Source: Streptomyces sp. GESEQ-4 | GTDB taxonomy: Bacteria; Actinomycetota; Actinomycetes; Streptomycetales; Streptomycetaceae | Assembly (NCBI RefSeq): GCF_017948455.1 | Contig: NZ_JAFFSU010000015.1 | Coordinates: 142,408 to 206,407 of the forward strand | Direction of reading: 5' to 3' | DNA length: 64,000 nt | In this document: piece after piece, positions 43,928 through 52,333 of the stretch | How the letters are laid out: the number at the start of each line of letters is the position of its first letter | Position numbering within the stretch: the stretch's first letter is position 1 | Notes under the pieces: model-generated | The model's input: the letters and a program-made list of their open reading frames with translations, nothing else | Databases searched by the model: none | What the model was told of the DNA's origin: nothing | Made by a program: the position numbers and the translations under genes

Positions 43928-43950
43928 AGATCTGCGGAGTCCGCAGATCT
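43928..43950. repeat. Perfect 11-bp inverted repeat around one base, rpsB-tsf gap
   Basis: Left arm AGATCTGCGGA (43928-43938), centre G, right arm TCCGCAGATCT (43940-43950). As RNA it makes nine pairs with a five-base loop; as DNA it is an ideal dimer-binding site. A further AGATCTTCGG-like element (43972-43981) follows. Confidence 0.7.
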
Positions 43951-44040
43951 TCGTAGCCCGTAGATCTTCGGCGTACGCCGCTCAAGCCGCGGCCGCCGCC
44001 GACTTCGAGACTTCGAACTCCGAGAAGAGATTCACAGATC

Positions 44041-44877
44041 ATGGCGAACTACACCGCCGCCGACGTCAAGAAGCTCCGTGAGCTCACCGGCGCCGGCATG
44101 ATGGACTGCAAGAAGGCGCTGGACGAGGCCGATGGCAACGTCGAGAAGGCCGTCGAGGCGCTCCGTATCAAGGGCCAGAAGGGCGTCGCCAAGCGCGAGG
44201 GCCGCTCCGCCGAGAACGGCGCCGTGGTCTCCGTCATCGCCGACGACAACTCCTCCGGCGTCCTGGTCGAGCTGAAGTGCGAGACGGACTTCGTCGCCAA
44301 GGGTGAGAAGTTCCAGGCCGCCGCGAACGCGATCGCCGAGCACGTCGCCAAGACCGCTCCGGCCGACCTCGAGGCGCTGCTCGCCTCCGAGATCGAGCCC
44401 GGCAAGACCGTTCAGGCGTTCGTCGACGAGGCCAACGCCAACCTGGGCGAGAAGATCGTCCTGGACCGCTTCGCGCAGTTCGCCGACGGCTTCGTGACGG
44501 CGTACATGCACCGCACGATGCCCGACCTGCCGCCGCAGATCGGTGTCCTCGTCGAGCTCGACAAGCCGAACGCCGAGGTCGCCAAGGGCGTCGCCCAGCA
44601 CATCGCCGCCTTCGCGCCGAAGTACCTCTCCAAGGAGGACGTCCCGGCCGAGGTCGTCGAGTCCGAGCGCCGTGTCGCCGAGGAGACCACCCGCGCCGAG
44701 GGCAAGCCCGAGGCCGCCCTGCCGAAGATCGTCGAGGGTCGCCTCAACGGCTTCTTCAAGGACGCCACGCTGCTGGGCCAGCCGTACGCGCTCGACAACA
44801 AGAAGTCCGTCCAGAAGATCCTGGACGAGGCCGGTGTCACCCTGAAGCGCTTCTCGCGCATCAAGGTCGGCATCTGA
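44041..44877 (+). CDS. tsf: Elongation factor Ts
   Basis: 278 residues. Guanine nucleotide exchange factor for EF-Tu. N-terminal UBA-like module with LRELTGAGMMDCKKAL (about 12-27), the conserved TDFVAK motif (about 81-86), and a full-length C-terminal dimerisation domain with two coiled parts (KKSVQKILDEAGVTLKRFSR). Follows rpsB with two hairpins between. Confidence 0.97.
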   Translation: MANYTAADVKKLRELTGAGMMDCKKALDEADGNVEKAVEALRIKGQKGVAKREGRSAENGAVVSVIADDNSSGVLVELKCETDFVAKGEKFQAAANAIAEHVAKTAPADLEALLASEIEPGKTVQAFVDEANANLGEKIVLDRFAQFADGFVTAYMHRTMPDLPPQIGVLVELDKPNAEVAKGVAQHIAAFAPKYLSKEDVPAEVVESERRVAEETTRAEGKPEAALPKIVEGRLNGFFKDATLLGQPYALDNKKSVQKILDEAGVTLKRFSRIKVGI

Positions 44878-44921
44878 GTCCGTACCGCGATCGACGCGCG
44901 ACCCCGATAGGGTCGACAGCA

Positions 44922-44937
44922 GTCGTCCGCGGACGAC
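44922..44937. promoter_or_regulatory. 16-bp palindrome in the tsf-pyrH gap
   Basis: GTCGTCCGCGGACGAC is exactly self-complementary. It follows GATAGGGT (44906-44913), a typical Streptomyces -10, by about eight bases, so it sits at the likely start of the pyrH transcript. Confidence 0.5.
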
Positions 44938-44980
44938 GTCGCGCACGCGTGCGTGGCGGACGACAGCAGATCTGACGAGG

Positions 44981-45026
44981 AGGCCATTGCCGCACATGGG
45001 AGCACCCACCCCATCGGCAATGGCCT
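44981..45026 (+). terminator. Terminator or attenuator before pyrH
   Basis: AGGCCATTGCCG (44981-44992) pairs perfectly with CGGCAATGGCCT (45015-45026) over a 22-base loop, extended outward by G-U pairs, and is followed by TCTTCGT. Lies downstream of the putative pyrH start site, so attenuation is possible as well as tsf termination. Confidence 0.75.
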
Positions 45027-45063
45027 TCTTCGTATGTGCGACACGTTAAGAGGCGAGATCTCC

Positions 45064-45822
45064 ATGACCACCAAGCCCCAGAAGAGCGACGACGGCAAAG
45101 TACGCGGCCGGTTCATGCTGAAGCTGTCCGGAGAGGCGTTCTCCGGCGGCGGGGGCCTGGGCGTCGACCCTGACGTGGTGCACAAGATCGCCCGCGAGGT
45201 CGCGGCCGTCGTGCGCGACGGGGCGCAGATCGCGGTCGTCATCGGCGGCGGCAACTTCTTCCGCGGCGCCGAACTGCAGCAGCGCGGCATGGACCGGGCC
45301 CGTTCCGACTACATGGGCATGCTCGGCACCGTGATGAACTGCCTCGCCCTCCAGGACTTCCTGGAGAAGGAGGGCATCGACAGCCGGGTGCAGACCGCCA
45401 TCACCATGGGGCAGGTCGCCGAGCCGTACATCCCGCTGCGGGCCGTACGGCACCTGGAGAAGGGCCGCGTGGTCATCTTCGGCGCCGGTATGGGCATGCC
45501 GTACTTCTCCACCGACACCACCGCCGCCCAGCGCGCCCTGGAGATCGACGCCGAGGCGCTGCTGATGGGCAAGAACGGCGTGGACGGGGTCTACGACTCC
45601 GACCCGAAGACCAACCCGGACGCCGTGCGCTTCGACTCCCTCGGCTACGGCGAGGTCATCACCCGTGACCTCAAGGTCGCCGACATGACCGCCATCACCC
45701 TGTGCCGCGACAACAAGCTGCCGATCCTCGTCTTCGAGCTTCTGGCCGAGGGCAATATCGCGCGCGCCGTCAAGGGTGAGAAGATCGGCACGCTTGTGGG
45801 TGACCAAGACAGCCAGGGCTGA
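45064..45822 (+). CDS. pyrH: UMP kinase
   Basis: 252 residues from ATG 45064 (AAGAGGCGAG upstream); the longer open frame to 44953 crosses the terminator hairpin and is not coding. Phosphorylates UMP to UDP. Amino-acid-kinase fold: RFMLKLSGEAFSGGGGLGVD (about 15-34), VVIGGGNFFRG (about 59-69), DTTAAQRALEIDAEALLM (about 150-167), GVDGVYDSDP. Stop is 130 bases before frr. Confidence 0.96.
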   Translation: MTTKPQKSDDGKVRGRFMLKLSGEAFSGGGGLGVDPDVVHKIAREVAAVVRDGAQIAVVIGGGNFFRGAELQQRGMDRARSDYMGMLGTVMNCLALQDFLEKEGIDSRVQTAITMGQVAEPYIPLRAVRHLEKGRVVIFGAGMGMPYFSTDTTAAQRALEIDAEALLMGKNGVDGVYDSDPKTNPDAVRFDSLGYGEVITRDLKVADMTAITLCRDNKLPILVFELLAEGNIARAVKGEKIGTLVGDQDSQG

Positions 45823-45952
45823 TGACCCTGACCGGGGGATGGACAATGTTCTGCCGGTCGGGAAACGTGCAGAAGGAAGACGCGACGCAGCCGGCCGCCG
45901 CCCCCCGCAAGGAACCGCAGCCGGGCCTACTCAAGACACGCAGGAGCAAGTG

Positions 45953-46510
45953 GTGATCGAAGAGACCCTCCTCGAGGCCGAGGAGAAGATGGAGAAGGCC
46001 GTCGTGGTCGCCAAGGAGGACTTCGCCGCGATCCGCACCGGCCGTGCGCACCCGGCGATGTTCAACAAGATCGTGGCCGACTACTACGGGGCGCCGACGC
46101 CGATCAACCAGCTGGCTTCGTTCTCCGTGCCGGAGCCGCGCATGGCGGTGGTGACCCCGTTCGACAAGAGCGCGCTGCGCAACATCGAGCAGGCGATCCG
46201 CGACTCCGATCTGGGCGTCAACCCGAGCAACGACGGCAACATCATCCGAGTGGTGTTCCCCGAGCTCACCGAGGAGCGCCGCCGCGACTACATCAAGGTC
46301 GCCAAGTCCAAGGCCGAGGACGCGCGGGTGTCCATCCGCTCCGTCCGCCGCAAGGCCAAGGACGCCGTCGACAAGGCGATCAAGGACGGCGACATCGGCG
46401 AGGACGAGGGCCGCCGTGCGGAGAAGGAGCTCGACGACACCACCCACAAGTACGTCGCACAGGTGGACGAGCTTCTCAAGCACAAGGAAGCGGAGCTGCT
46501 CGAGGTCTGA
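45953..46510 (+). CDS. frr: Ribosome recycling factor
   Basis: 185 residues starting at GTG 45953 with GCAGGAG upstream (IEETLLEAEEKMEKAVVVAKEDF). Splits post-termination ribosomes together with EF-G. Family signatures IRTGRAHPAMFNKIVADYYG and PFDKSALRNIEQAI are present; coiled three-helix bundle to the end (EAELLEV). Its last base is the first of the cdsA ATG. Confidence 0.97.
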   Translation: MIEETLLEAEEKMEKAVVVAKEDFAAIRTGRAHPAMFNKIVADYYGAPTPINQLASFSVPEPRMAVVTPFDKSALRNIEQAIRDSDLGVNPSNDGNIIRVVFPELTEERRRDYIKVAKSKAEDARVSIRSVRRKAKDAVDKAIKDGDIGEDEGRRAEKELDDTTHKYVAQVDELLKHKEAELLEV

Positions 46511-47658
46511 TGAACGACTCTTCCTGGGGGGCGCCACCACAAGCCGGGTACTGGGTGCCGTCCGACCGCGGGCCTGTCCAAGGGGCTGCCCCGGCGGGTC
46601 CCGCGTACGATGCGCACAACGCGCAGCAGACTCGCCCCATGCCCATCGTGCCCGACGTACCCGCGTATGGCGGGAACCAGGATGACGACCGGGGGGCCGC
46701 TCGGCTGGGCGGCCCCTTGTTCCGCGACGACACGCCGCAGACGTCGTCCTATGGGACGCCCGACGGGACGTCCTATCGGGCGGCGCAGCAGAATCCGGAG
46801 CCCATGCCCGACGCCCCGCAGCCGGCGCCCGCACCGCAGAAGAAGAGCGCGGGCAGGGACCTGGGTGCGGCCATAGGGGTCGGGGTCGGGCTCGGTGCGG
46901 TGATCATCGCGTCGCTGTTCGTCGTCAAGGCCGTGTTCGTCGGTGTGATCGCGGTCGCCGTCGTGGTGGGCCTCTGGGAGCTGACGTCCCGGCTGCAGGA
47001 GCGCAAGGCCATCAAGGCGCCCCTCGTGCCGCTCGCGGTCGGCGGTGCGGCGATGGTCGTCGCCGGGTACGTCCGCGGTGCCGAGGGCGCGTGGGTGGCG
47101 ATGGCGCTCACCGCGCTGGCGGTGCTGGTCTGGAGGATGACGGAACCGCCCGAGGGCTACCTCAAGGACGTCACGGCGGGCGTCTTCGCGGCCTTCTACA
47201 TCCCCTTCCTCGCCACGTTCGTCGCGATGATGCTCACCGCGGACGACGGTGCGCGGCGGGTGCTGACGTTCCTGCTGCTGGCCGTCGTCAGCGACACGGG
47301 CGCGTACGCCGTCGGCTGGCGCTTCGGCAGGCACAAGCTCGCTCCGCGCATCAGCCCCGGCAAGACCCGCGAGGGCCTGCTCGGCGCGGTCGCCTTCGCG
47401 ATGGCGGCGGGCGCGCTGTGCATGGAGTTCCTGATCGACGACGGCACCTGGTGGCAGGGCCTGCTGCTGGGCCTCGCCGTCGCGGCCAGCGCCACGCTCG
47501 GCGACCTCGGCGAGTCCATGATCAAGCGGGACCTGGGCATCAAGGACATGGGCACGCTGCTGCCCGGTCATGGCGGCATCATGGACCGGCTGGACTCGCT
47601 GCTGCCGACCGCTCCCGTGGTGTGGCTGCTGATGGTGCTGTTCGTCGGATCTGCCTGA
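46510..47658 (+). CDS. cdsA: Phosphatidate cytidylyltransferase (CDP-diglyceride synthase)
   Basis: 382 residues. Makes CDP-diacylglycerol, the precursor of anionic phospholipids. The first 115 residues are a hydrophilic Pro/Gln/Gly-rich cytoplasmic tail (PYGG-like, DAPQPAPAPQKKS), unusually long. About eight membrane helices follow. The C-terminal signature IKRDLGIKDMGTLLPGHGGI followed by MDRLDS (about 337-362) is diagnostic, with SPGKTREG before it. It overlaps frr by one base. A 16-bp hairpin terminates the operon. Confidence 0.95.
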   Translation: MNDSSWGAPPQAGYWVPSDRGPVQGAAPAGPAYDAHNAQQTRPMPIVPDVPAYGGNQDDDRGAARLGGPLFRDDTPQTSSYGTPDGTSYRAAQQNPEPMPDAPQPAPAPQKKSAGRDLGAAIGVGVGLGAVIIASLFVVKAVFVGVIAVAVVVGLWELTSRLQERKAIKAPLVPLAVGGAAMVVAGYVRGAEGAWVAMALTALAVLVWRMTEPPEGYLKDVTAGVFAAFYIPFLATFVAMMLTADDGARRVLTFLLLAVVSDTGAYAVGWRFGRHKLAPRISPGKTREGLLGAVAFAMAAGALCMEFLIDDGTWWQGLLLGLAVAASATLGDLGESMIKRDLGIKDMGTLLPGHGGIMDRLDSLLPTAPVVWLLMVLFVGSA

Positions 47659-47680
47659 CGGCACGGCATCAGGACATTCG

Positions 47681-47716
47681 AAGAGCCCTCGCCCCAGCCC
47701 TGGGGCGAGGGCTCTT
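47681..47716. terminator. Terminator after cdsA
   Basis: AAGAGCCCTCGCCCCA (47681-47696), loop GCCC, then its exact complement (47701-47716): 16 perfect pairs, the strongest stem in the window. Confidence 0.9.
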
Positions 47717-47811
47717 GGCGTGCCGGTCCGCGCGGTGGGACGATTCGGTTGTAAGCCCTCGAAGAGGGTCACTCCGGAACCCTCGAAGGGGCCGCCCTGG
47801 AAGGGGGCACC

Positions 47812-48261
47812 ATGTCAGGCTTCCGAGAAACGATCGTCGTCGATCGCAGTCCCGAGGATGTCTACGCCTACCTCAGCGACGCCTCCCACCTGCCGGAGTG
47901 GCAGGAGAGTGCGGTCGCGGCGGAGCAGGTCGAGGAGGGCCCGCTGGGTGTCGGTTCCCATATGAGGGTCACCCGGCACATCGGCCGTCGTGACATTCCG
48001 ATGACCATGGAGGTCACCGAGTACGATCCGCCGCGGATCTGGGGTCTGCGGGGCATCGACGGGCCCGTCAGGGGCCATGTCCACGGCGAGATCGACCCGC
48101 TCGACGAGGGCCGCCGCTCCCGCGTGACCTTGGAGGTCGACTTCGAAGGGCACGGCATCGGCAGGCTCCTCGTGCCCCTGGTCGTCCGTCCTCAGGTCCG
48201 CAAGGAGCTCCCGCGCAACGAGCAGCACCTCAAGGACCGGCTGGAAAACCCCACCCCATAG
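47812..48261 (+). CDS. SRPBCC (polyketide cyclase-like) family protein
   Basis: 149 residues with START/SRPBCC features: N-terminal ETIVVDRSPEDVYAYLSDASHLPEWQ and a C-terminal helix (LLVPLVVRPQVRKELPRNEQHL). Members bind hydrophobic ligands. The substrate is unknown. Preceded by GGAAGGGGG before its ATG. Followed 54 bases later by rlmN. Confidence 0.88.
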   Translation: MSGFRETIVVDRSPEDVYAYLSDASHLPEWQESAVAAEQVEEGPLGVGSHMRVTRHIGRRDIPMTMEVTEYDPPRIWGLRGIDGPVRGHVHGEIDPLDEGRRSRVTLEVDFEGHGIGRLLVPLVVRPQVRKELPRNEQHLKDRLENPTP

Positions 48262-48315
48262 CCCGTCCGTAGCCCGTTCGGGGGCGCGTAAACGATCTGC
48301 GACACTTGAGAAATC

Positions 48316-49422
48316 ATGCCCAAGCCCGGAGAACTCACTTTCGTCGCCCCCCGCGGAGCCCAGAAGCCGCCGCGGCATCTTGCCGATCTGTCGCCTGCCG
48401 AGCGCAAAGAGGTTGTTGCCGCGATCGGGGAGAAGCCGTTTCGCGCCAAGCAGCTCTCGCAGCACTACTTCGCGCGGTACGCGCACGACCCGGCGCAGTG
48501 GACGGACATCCCGGCCGCCGCGCGCGGCAAGCTGCAGGAGGCGCTGCTTCCGGAGCTGATGACGGTCGTACGGCATCTGTCGACGGACCAGGACACCACG
48601 CGCAAGACGCTGTGGCGGCTGTTCGACGGGACGCTGGTCGAGTCGGTGCTCATGCGGTATCCGGACCGGGTGACGATGTGCATCAGCTCGCAGGCGGGCT
48701 GCGGCATGAACTGCCCGTTCTGCGCCACCGGGCAGGCGGGCCTCGACCGGAATCTGTCCACCGCCGAGATCGTGCACCAGATCGTGGACGGGATGCGGGC
48801 GCTCAGGGATGGCGAGATTCCCGGGGGACCCGCGCGGCTGTCCAACATCGTCTTCATGGGCATGGGTGAGCCGCTCGCCAACTACAAGCGGGTTGTGGGT
48901 GCCATTCGCGCGCTCACCGACCCTGAACCCGACGGGCTCGGGCTGTCGCAGCGCGGTATCACCGTCTCGACCGTCGGGCTCGTGCCGGCCATCCACCGGT
49001 TCGCCGACGAGGGCTTCAAGTGCCGGCTCGCGATCTCGCTGCACGCGCCGGACGACGAGTTGCGCGACACCCTCGTACCGGTCAACACCCGGTGGAAGGT
49101 GCGCGAGGTGCTCGAGGCCGGATGGGAGTACGCGGCCCGGTCCGGGCGCCGGCTGTCCATCGAGTACGCGCTGATCCGGGACATCAACGACCAGGCCTGG
49201 CGCGGTGACCGGCTCGGGCGGCTGCTCAAGAGCAAGCCCGTGCATGTGAATCTGATCCCGCTGAACCCGACGCCGGGCTCGAAGTGGACGGCCTCCCGGC
49301 CGGAGGACGAGAAGGCGTTCGTCGAGGCGATCGCCGCGCATGGTGTGCCGGTGACGGTCCGGGACACCCGTGGTCAGGAGATCGACGGGGCGTGTGGTCA
49401 GCTCGCGGCCACCGAGAGGTAG
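48316..49422 (+). CDS. rlmN: Dual-specificity rRNA/tRNA methyltransferase RlmN
   Basis: 368 residues. Radical SAM enzyme forming m2A2503 in 23S rRNA and m2A37 in tRNA. Iron-sulfur motif CGMNCPFC (about residues 131-138), radical-SAM motif FMGMGEPLANYKRV (about 182-195), and the catalytic Cys in GACGQLA six residues before the C-terminus. N-terminal accessory domain with KPFRAKQLSQHYF. Canonical length. Confidence 0.96.
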   Translation: MPKPGELTFVAPRGAQKPPRHLADLSPAERKEVVAAIGEKPFRAKQLSQHYFARYAHDPAQWTDIPAAARGKLQEALLPELMTVVRHLSTDQDTTRKTLWRLFDGTLVESVLMRYPDRVTMCISSQAGCGMNCPFCATGQAGLDRNLSTAEIVHQIVDGMRALRDGEIPGGPARLSNIVFMGMGEPLANYKRVVGAIRALTDPEPDGLGLSQRGITVSTVGLVPAIHRFADEGFKCRLAISLHAPDDELRDTLVPVNTRWKVREVLEAGWEYAARSGRRLSIEYALIRDINDQAWRGDRLGRLLKSKPVHVNLIPLNPTPGSKWTASRPEDEKAFVEAIAAHGVPVTVRDTRGQEIDGACGQLAATER

Positions 49423-49484
49423 TCTGACCGACGTCGGTACCTCGGTACATCGACGTCGATACAACTTCATATCCGATTCATTTT

Positions 49485-49587
49485 CCGACAGGGGAGCGCC
49501 ACAGCGCTGAGAGTGCGGCCGCCAAAGTTCCGGCGGGCCGCAGACCCTCTGAACCTCGCCCAGGTCATTCTGGGTAGGAAGTTCGGT
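49485..49587 (+). promoter_or_regulatory. TPP riboswitch (THI element)
   Basis: Contains the family's conserved blocks in order: CAGGGGAGC, then CGCTGAGAG (the pyrimidine-sensor loop), an extended P3 stem (TGCGGCC with GGCCGCA), GACCCTCTGAACCT, and the 3' GGGTAGGAAG. The end lies nine bases before the thiB ATG, so thiamine pyrophosphate probably blocks access to AGGAAG (translation control). Thiamine pyrophosphate binding lowers expression of the thiamine transporter. Confidence 0.93.
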
Positions 49588-49595
49588 CTTCACTC

Positions 49596-50672
49596 ATGAG
49601 AACCACGAACAAGTACATAGCCCTGGCCGTCGGGCTGGGACTCGTCACGCTGTCCGCGTGCGGATCGTCGTCCGGCTCCGCCGGCGGCGACTCCAAGACC
49701 GTCACGCTCGTCAGCCACGACTCCTGGGCCGTCTCGAAGAGCGTCATCGCCGAGTTTGAGAAGAAGTCCGGGTTCAAGGTCAAGGTCCTGGAGGACGGCG
49801 ACGCCGGGCAGGCCGTCAACAAGGCGATCCTGACCAAGGACAACCCACAGGGCGACGTCTTCTTCGGCGTCGACAACACCCTGCTCTCGCGGGCCCTCGA
49901 CAACGGCCTCTTCCAGTCGTACGAGGCGAAGGGCGCCGACCAGATCAAGCCCGAGTACCGGGTCGACGAGGACAAGCACCGTGTCACGCCGATCGACACC
50001 GGCGACATCTGCGTCAACTACGACAAGGCGTACTTCAGCAAGCACAAGCTGACCCCGCCCACCTCCTTCGACGACCTGATCAAGCCTGCGTACAAGAACC
50101 TGCTCGTCACCGAGAACGCGTCCACCTCCTCACCGGGACTGGGCTTCCTCCTCGGGACCGCCGCCCAGTACGGCGACGACGGCTGGCAGGACTACTGGAA
50201 GAAGCTGAAGGCCAACGGCGTCAAGGTCGTCGACGGCTGGGAGCAGGCCTACAACGAGGAGTTCTCCGGGTCCGCCGGCGGCAAGAAGGCCAAGGCCGAC
50301 CGGCCGCTCGTCGTCTCGTACGCCTCTTCGCCGCCCGCCGAGGTCATCTACGCCGACCCGAAGCCGGCCACCGCGCCGACCGGCGTCGCGACCGGCACCT
50401 GCTTCCGGCAGGTCGAGTACGCGGGGCTGCTGAGCAACGCGGGGAACACCGAGGGCGGCAAGGCGCTCCTCGACTTCATGCTCACCGAGACGTTCCAGGA
50501 CGACATGCCGCTGAACATGTTCGTCTACCCGGTGCGTGAAGGCGCCCAGGTGCCCGAGGAGTTCACCAAGTACGGTCCGCAGGCCGAGGACCCCGAGACG
50601 ATGGACCCGGCGAAGATCGCCGACAACCGTGACGACTGGGTCAAGTCATGGACCTCGCTCGTACTGAAGTAG
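49596..50672 (+). CDS. thiB: Thiamine ABC transporter, substrate-binding lipoprotein
   Basis: 358 residues. Lipoprotein signal peptide with lipobox LSAC (Cys22), then a Ser/Gly linker and a periplasmic-type type II binding fold (VTLVSHDSWAVSKSVIAEFE, GDVFFGVDNTLLSRAL, DTGDICVNYDKAYFS, SPGLGFLLGTAAQYG). Binds thiamine outside the membrane. Sits under the TPP riboswitch and overlaps thiP by 25 bases. Confidence 0.94.
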   Translation: MRTTNKYIALAVGLGLVTLSACGSSSGSAGGDSKTVTLVSHDSWAVSKSVIAEFEKKSGFKVKVLEDGDAGQAVNKAILTKDNPQGDVFFGVDNTLLSRALDNGLFQSYEAKGADQIKPEYRVDEDKHRVTPIDTGDICVNYDKAYFSKHKLTPPTSFDDLIKPAYKNLLVTENASTSSPGLGFLLGTAAQYGDDGWQDYWKKLKANGVKVVDGWEQAYNEEFSGSAGGKKAKADRPLVVSYASSPPAEVIYADPKPATAPTGVATGTCFRQVEYAGLLSNAGNTEGGKALLDFMLTETFQDDMPLNMFVYPVREGAQVPEEFTKYGPQAEDPETMDPAKIADNRDDWVKSWTSLVLK

Positions 50673-52333
50673 CTGAAGTAGCCCCCGAAGCAGCCTCCGT
50701 CCGCCGGAGGTACGCGGCGCGGCTCGCGCTCATGGCCGTGCCCGTCGCGTTCTTCGCGGTCTTCTTCGCCTACCCCGTCGCCGCGATCCTCGCGCGCGGG
50801 CTCCATGTCGACGGAGCCTGGCAACTCGCCCGGATCTGGGACGTGGTGGCGCAGTCGGACATCCGTCATGTCCTGTGGTTCACCACCTGGCAGGCCCTCG
50901 CCTCCACCGCGCTCACCTTGCTCGTGGCGCTGCCCGGTGCTTACGTCTTCGCCCGTTTCGACTTCCCGGGCAAGCACGTTCTGCGGGCGATCGTCACCGT
51001 CCCCTTCGTGCTGCCGACGGTCGTCGTCGGTACGGCGGTCCTCGCGCTGGTGGGCCGTGGCGGGCTGCTGGATGAGCTGTGGGGCGTACGGCTGGACACG
51101 ACCGTATGGGCGATCCTGCTGGCGCATGTCTTCTTCAACTACGCGGTCGTCGTACGGACCGTCGGCGGGCTCTGGGGGCAACTCGACCCGCGGCAGGAAG
51201 AGGCCGCGCGGATGCTCGGGGCGTCGCCGCTCAAGGCCTGGCGCCAGGTCACCCTCCCGGCCCTGGCGCCGGCCGTGGCCGCCGCCACGCTGATGGTGTT
51301 CCTGTTCACCTTCACCTCCTTCGGTGTGGTGCAGATCCTCGGCGGACCGGCCTTCTCGACGCTGGAGGTCGAGATCTACCGGCAGACCTCGGAGATCTTC
51401 GATCTGTCCACCGCCGCGGTGCTGACGATCATTCAGTTCGTGGCGGTCGGCGCCATCCTCGCGCTGCACGCCTGGACCGTACGGCGGCGGGAGAGCGCCC
51501 TGCGGCTGGTGGACGCGTCCGTGACGGCCCGGCGACCGCGCGGGGCGGGCCAGTGGGGGCTGCTGGCGGGCGTCCTCGCCTCCGTCGTCGTACTCCTGCT
51601 GCTGCCGTTGGCCGTGCTGGTGCAACGGTCGCTCGACGCACCGGACTTCGGGTACTACCGGGCGCTGATGTCGTCCGACGGCGGTGTCTTCCTGGTGGCG
51701 CCGATCGAGGCGATCGGGAATTCGCTGCGGTACGCCGTCGTCGCCACCGTCATCGCCGTGGTGATCGGCTCTCTCGCCGCCGCCGCGCTCACCCGGCGGG
51801 ACGCGGGCCGGTTCGTGCGCGGGTTCGATGCGCTGCTGATGCTGCCGCTCGGGGTGTCGGCGGTGACGGTCGGCTTCGGGTTCCTGATCGCGCTGGACGA
51901 GCCGCCGCTCGATCTGCGGGCCTCCTGGATCCTGGTGCCGCTCGCGCAGGCGCTGGTCGGTGTCCCGTTCGTTGTACGGACCATGCTGCCGGTGCTGCGG
52001 GCGGTGGACGCGCGGCTCAGGGAGGCGGCGGCCGTGCTCGGGGCGTCGCCGTGGCGGGTGTGGCGTGAGGTCGATCTGCCGATGGTGCGGCGGGCGTCGC
52101 TGATCGCGGCCGGGTTCGCGTTCGCGGTGTCGCTGGGGGAGTTCGGGGCGACCGTGTTCATCGCGCGGCCCGACAACCCGACGCTGCCGGTCGCGGTGGC
52201 CAAGCTGCTCGGGCGGGCCGGGGATCTCAACTACGGCCAGGCGATGGCCCTTTCGACGATTCTGATGGTGGTGTGCGCGGTGGCGCTGCTGGTCCTTGAG
52301 CGGCTGCGGACCGATCGGACGGGGGAGTTCTGA
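50648..52333 (+). CDS. thiP: Thiamine ABC transporter, permease
   Basis: 561 residues, two fused permease domains with about 12 membrane helices, as in ThiP. Each half has the EAA loop that contacts the ATPase: EEAARMLGASPLKAWRQVTL (about residue 186) and REAAAVLGASPWRVWREVDL (about 460). A highly hydrophobic N-terminus follows a short cytoplasmic segment. The last base is shared with thiQ (TGATG), so all three are translationally coupled. Confidence 0.94.
   Translation: MDLARTEVAEVAPEAASVRRRYAARLALMAVPVAFFAVFFAYPVAAILARGLHVDGAWQLARIWDVVAQSDIRHVLWFTTWQALASTALTLLVALPGAYVFARFDFPGKHVLRAIVTVPFVLPTVVVGTAVLALVGRGGLLDELWGVRLDTTVWAILLAHVFFNYAVVVRTVGGLWGQLDPRQEEAARMLGASPLKAWRQVTLPALAPAVAAATLMVFLFTFTSFGVVQILGGPAFSTLEVEIYRQTSEIFDLSTAAVLTIIQFVAVGAILALHAWTVRRRESALRLVDASVTARRPRGAGQWGLLAGVLASVVVLLLLPLAVLVQRSLDAPDFGYYRALMSSDGGVFLVAPIEAIGNSLRYAVVATVIAVVIGSLAAAALTRRDAGRFVRGFDALLMLPLGVSAVTVGFGFLIALDEPPLDLRASWILVPLAQALVGVPFVVRTMLPVLRAVDARLREAAAVLGASPWRVWREVDLPMVRRASLIAAGFAFAVSLGEFGATVFIARPDNPTLPVAVAKLLGRAGDLNYGQAMALSTILMVVCAVALLVLERLRTDRTGEF

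Noticed and set aside
44953..45063. N-terminal extension of pyrH
   Set aside because: The open frame crosses a perfect 12-pair terminator hairpin; the downstream ATG with its own ribosome site matches the family start.
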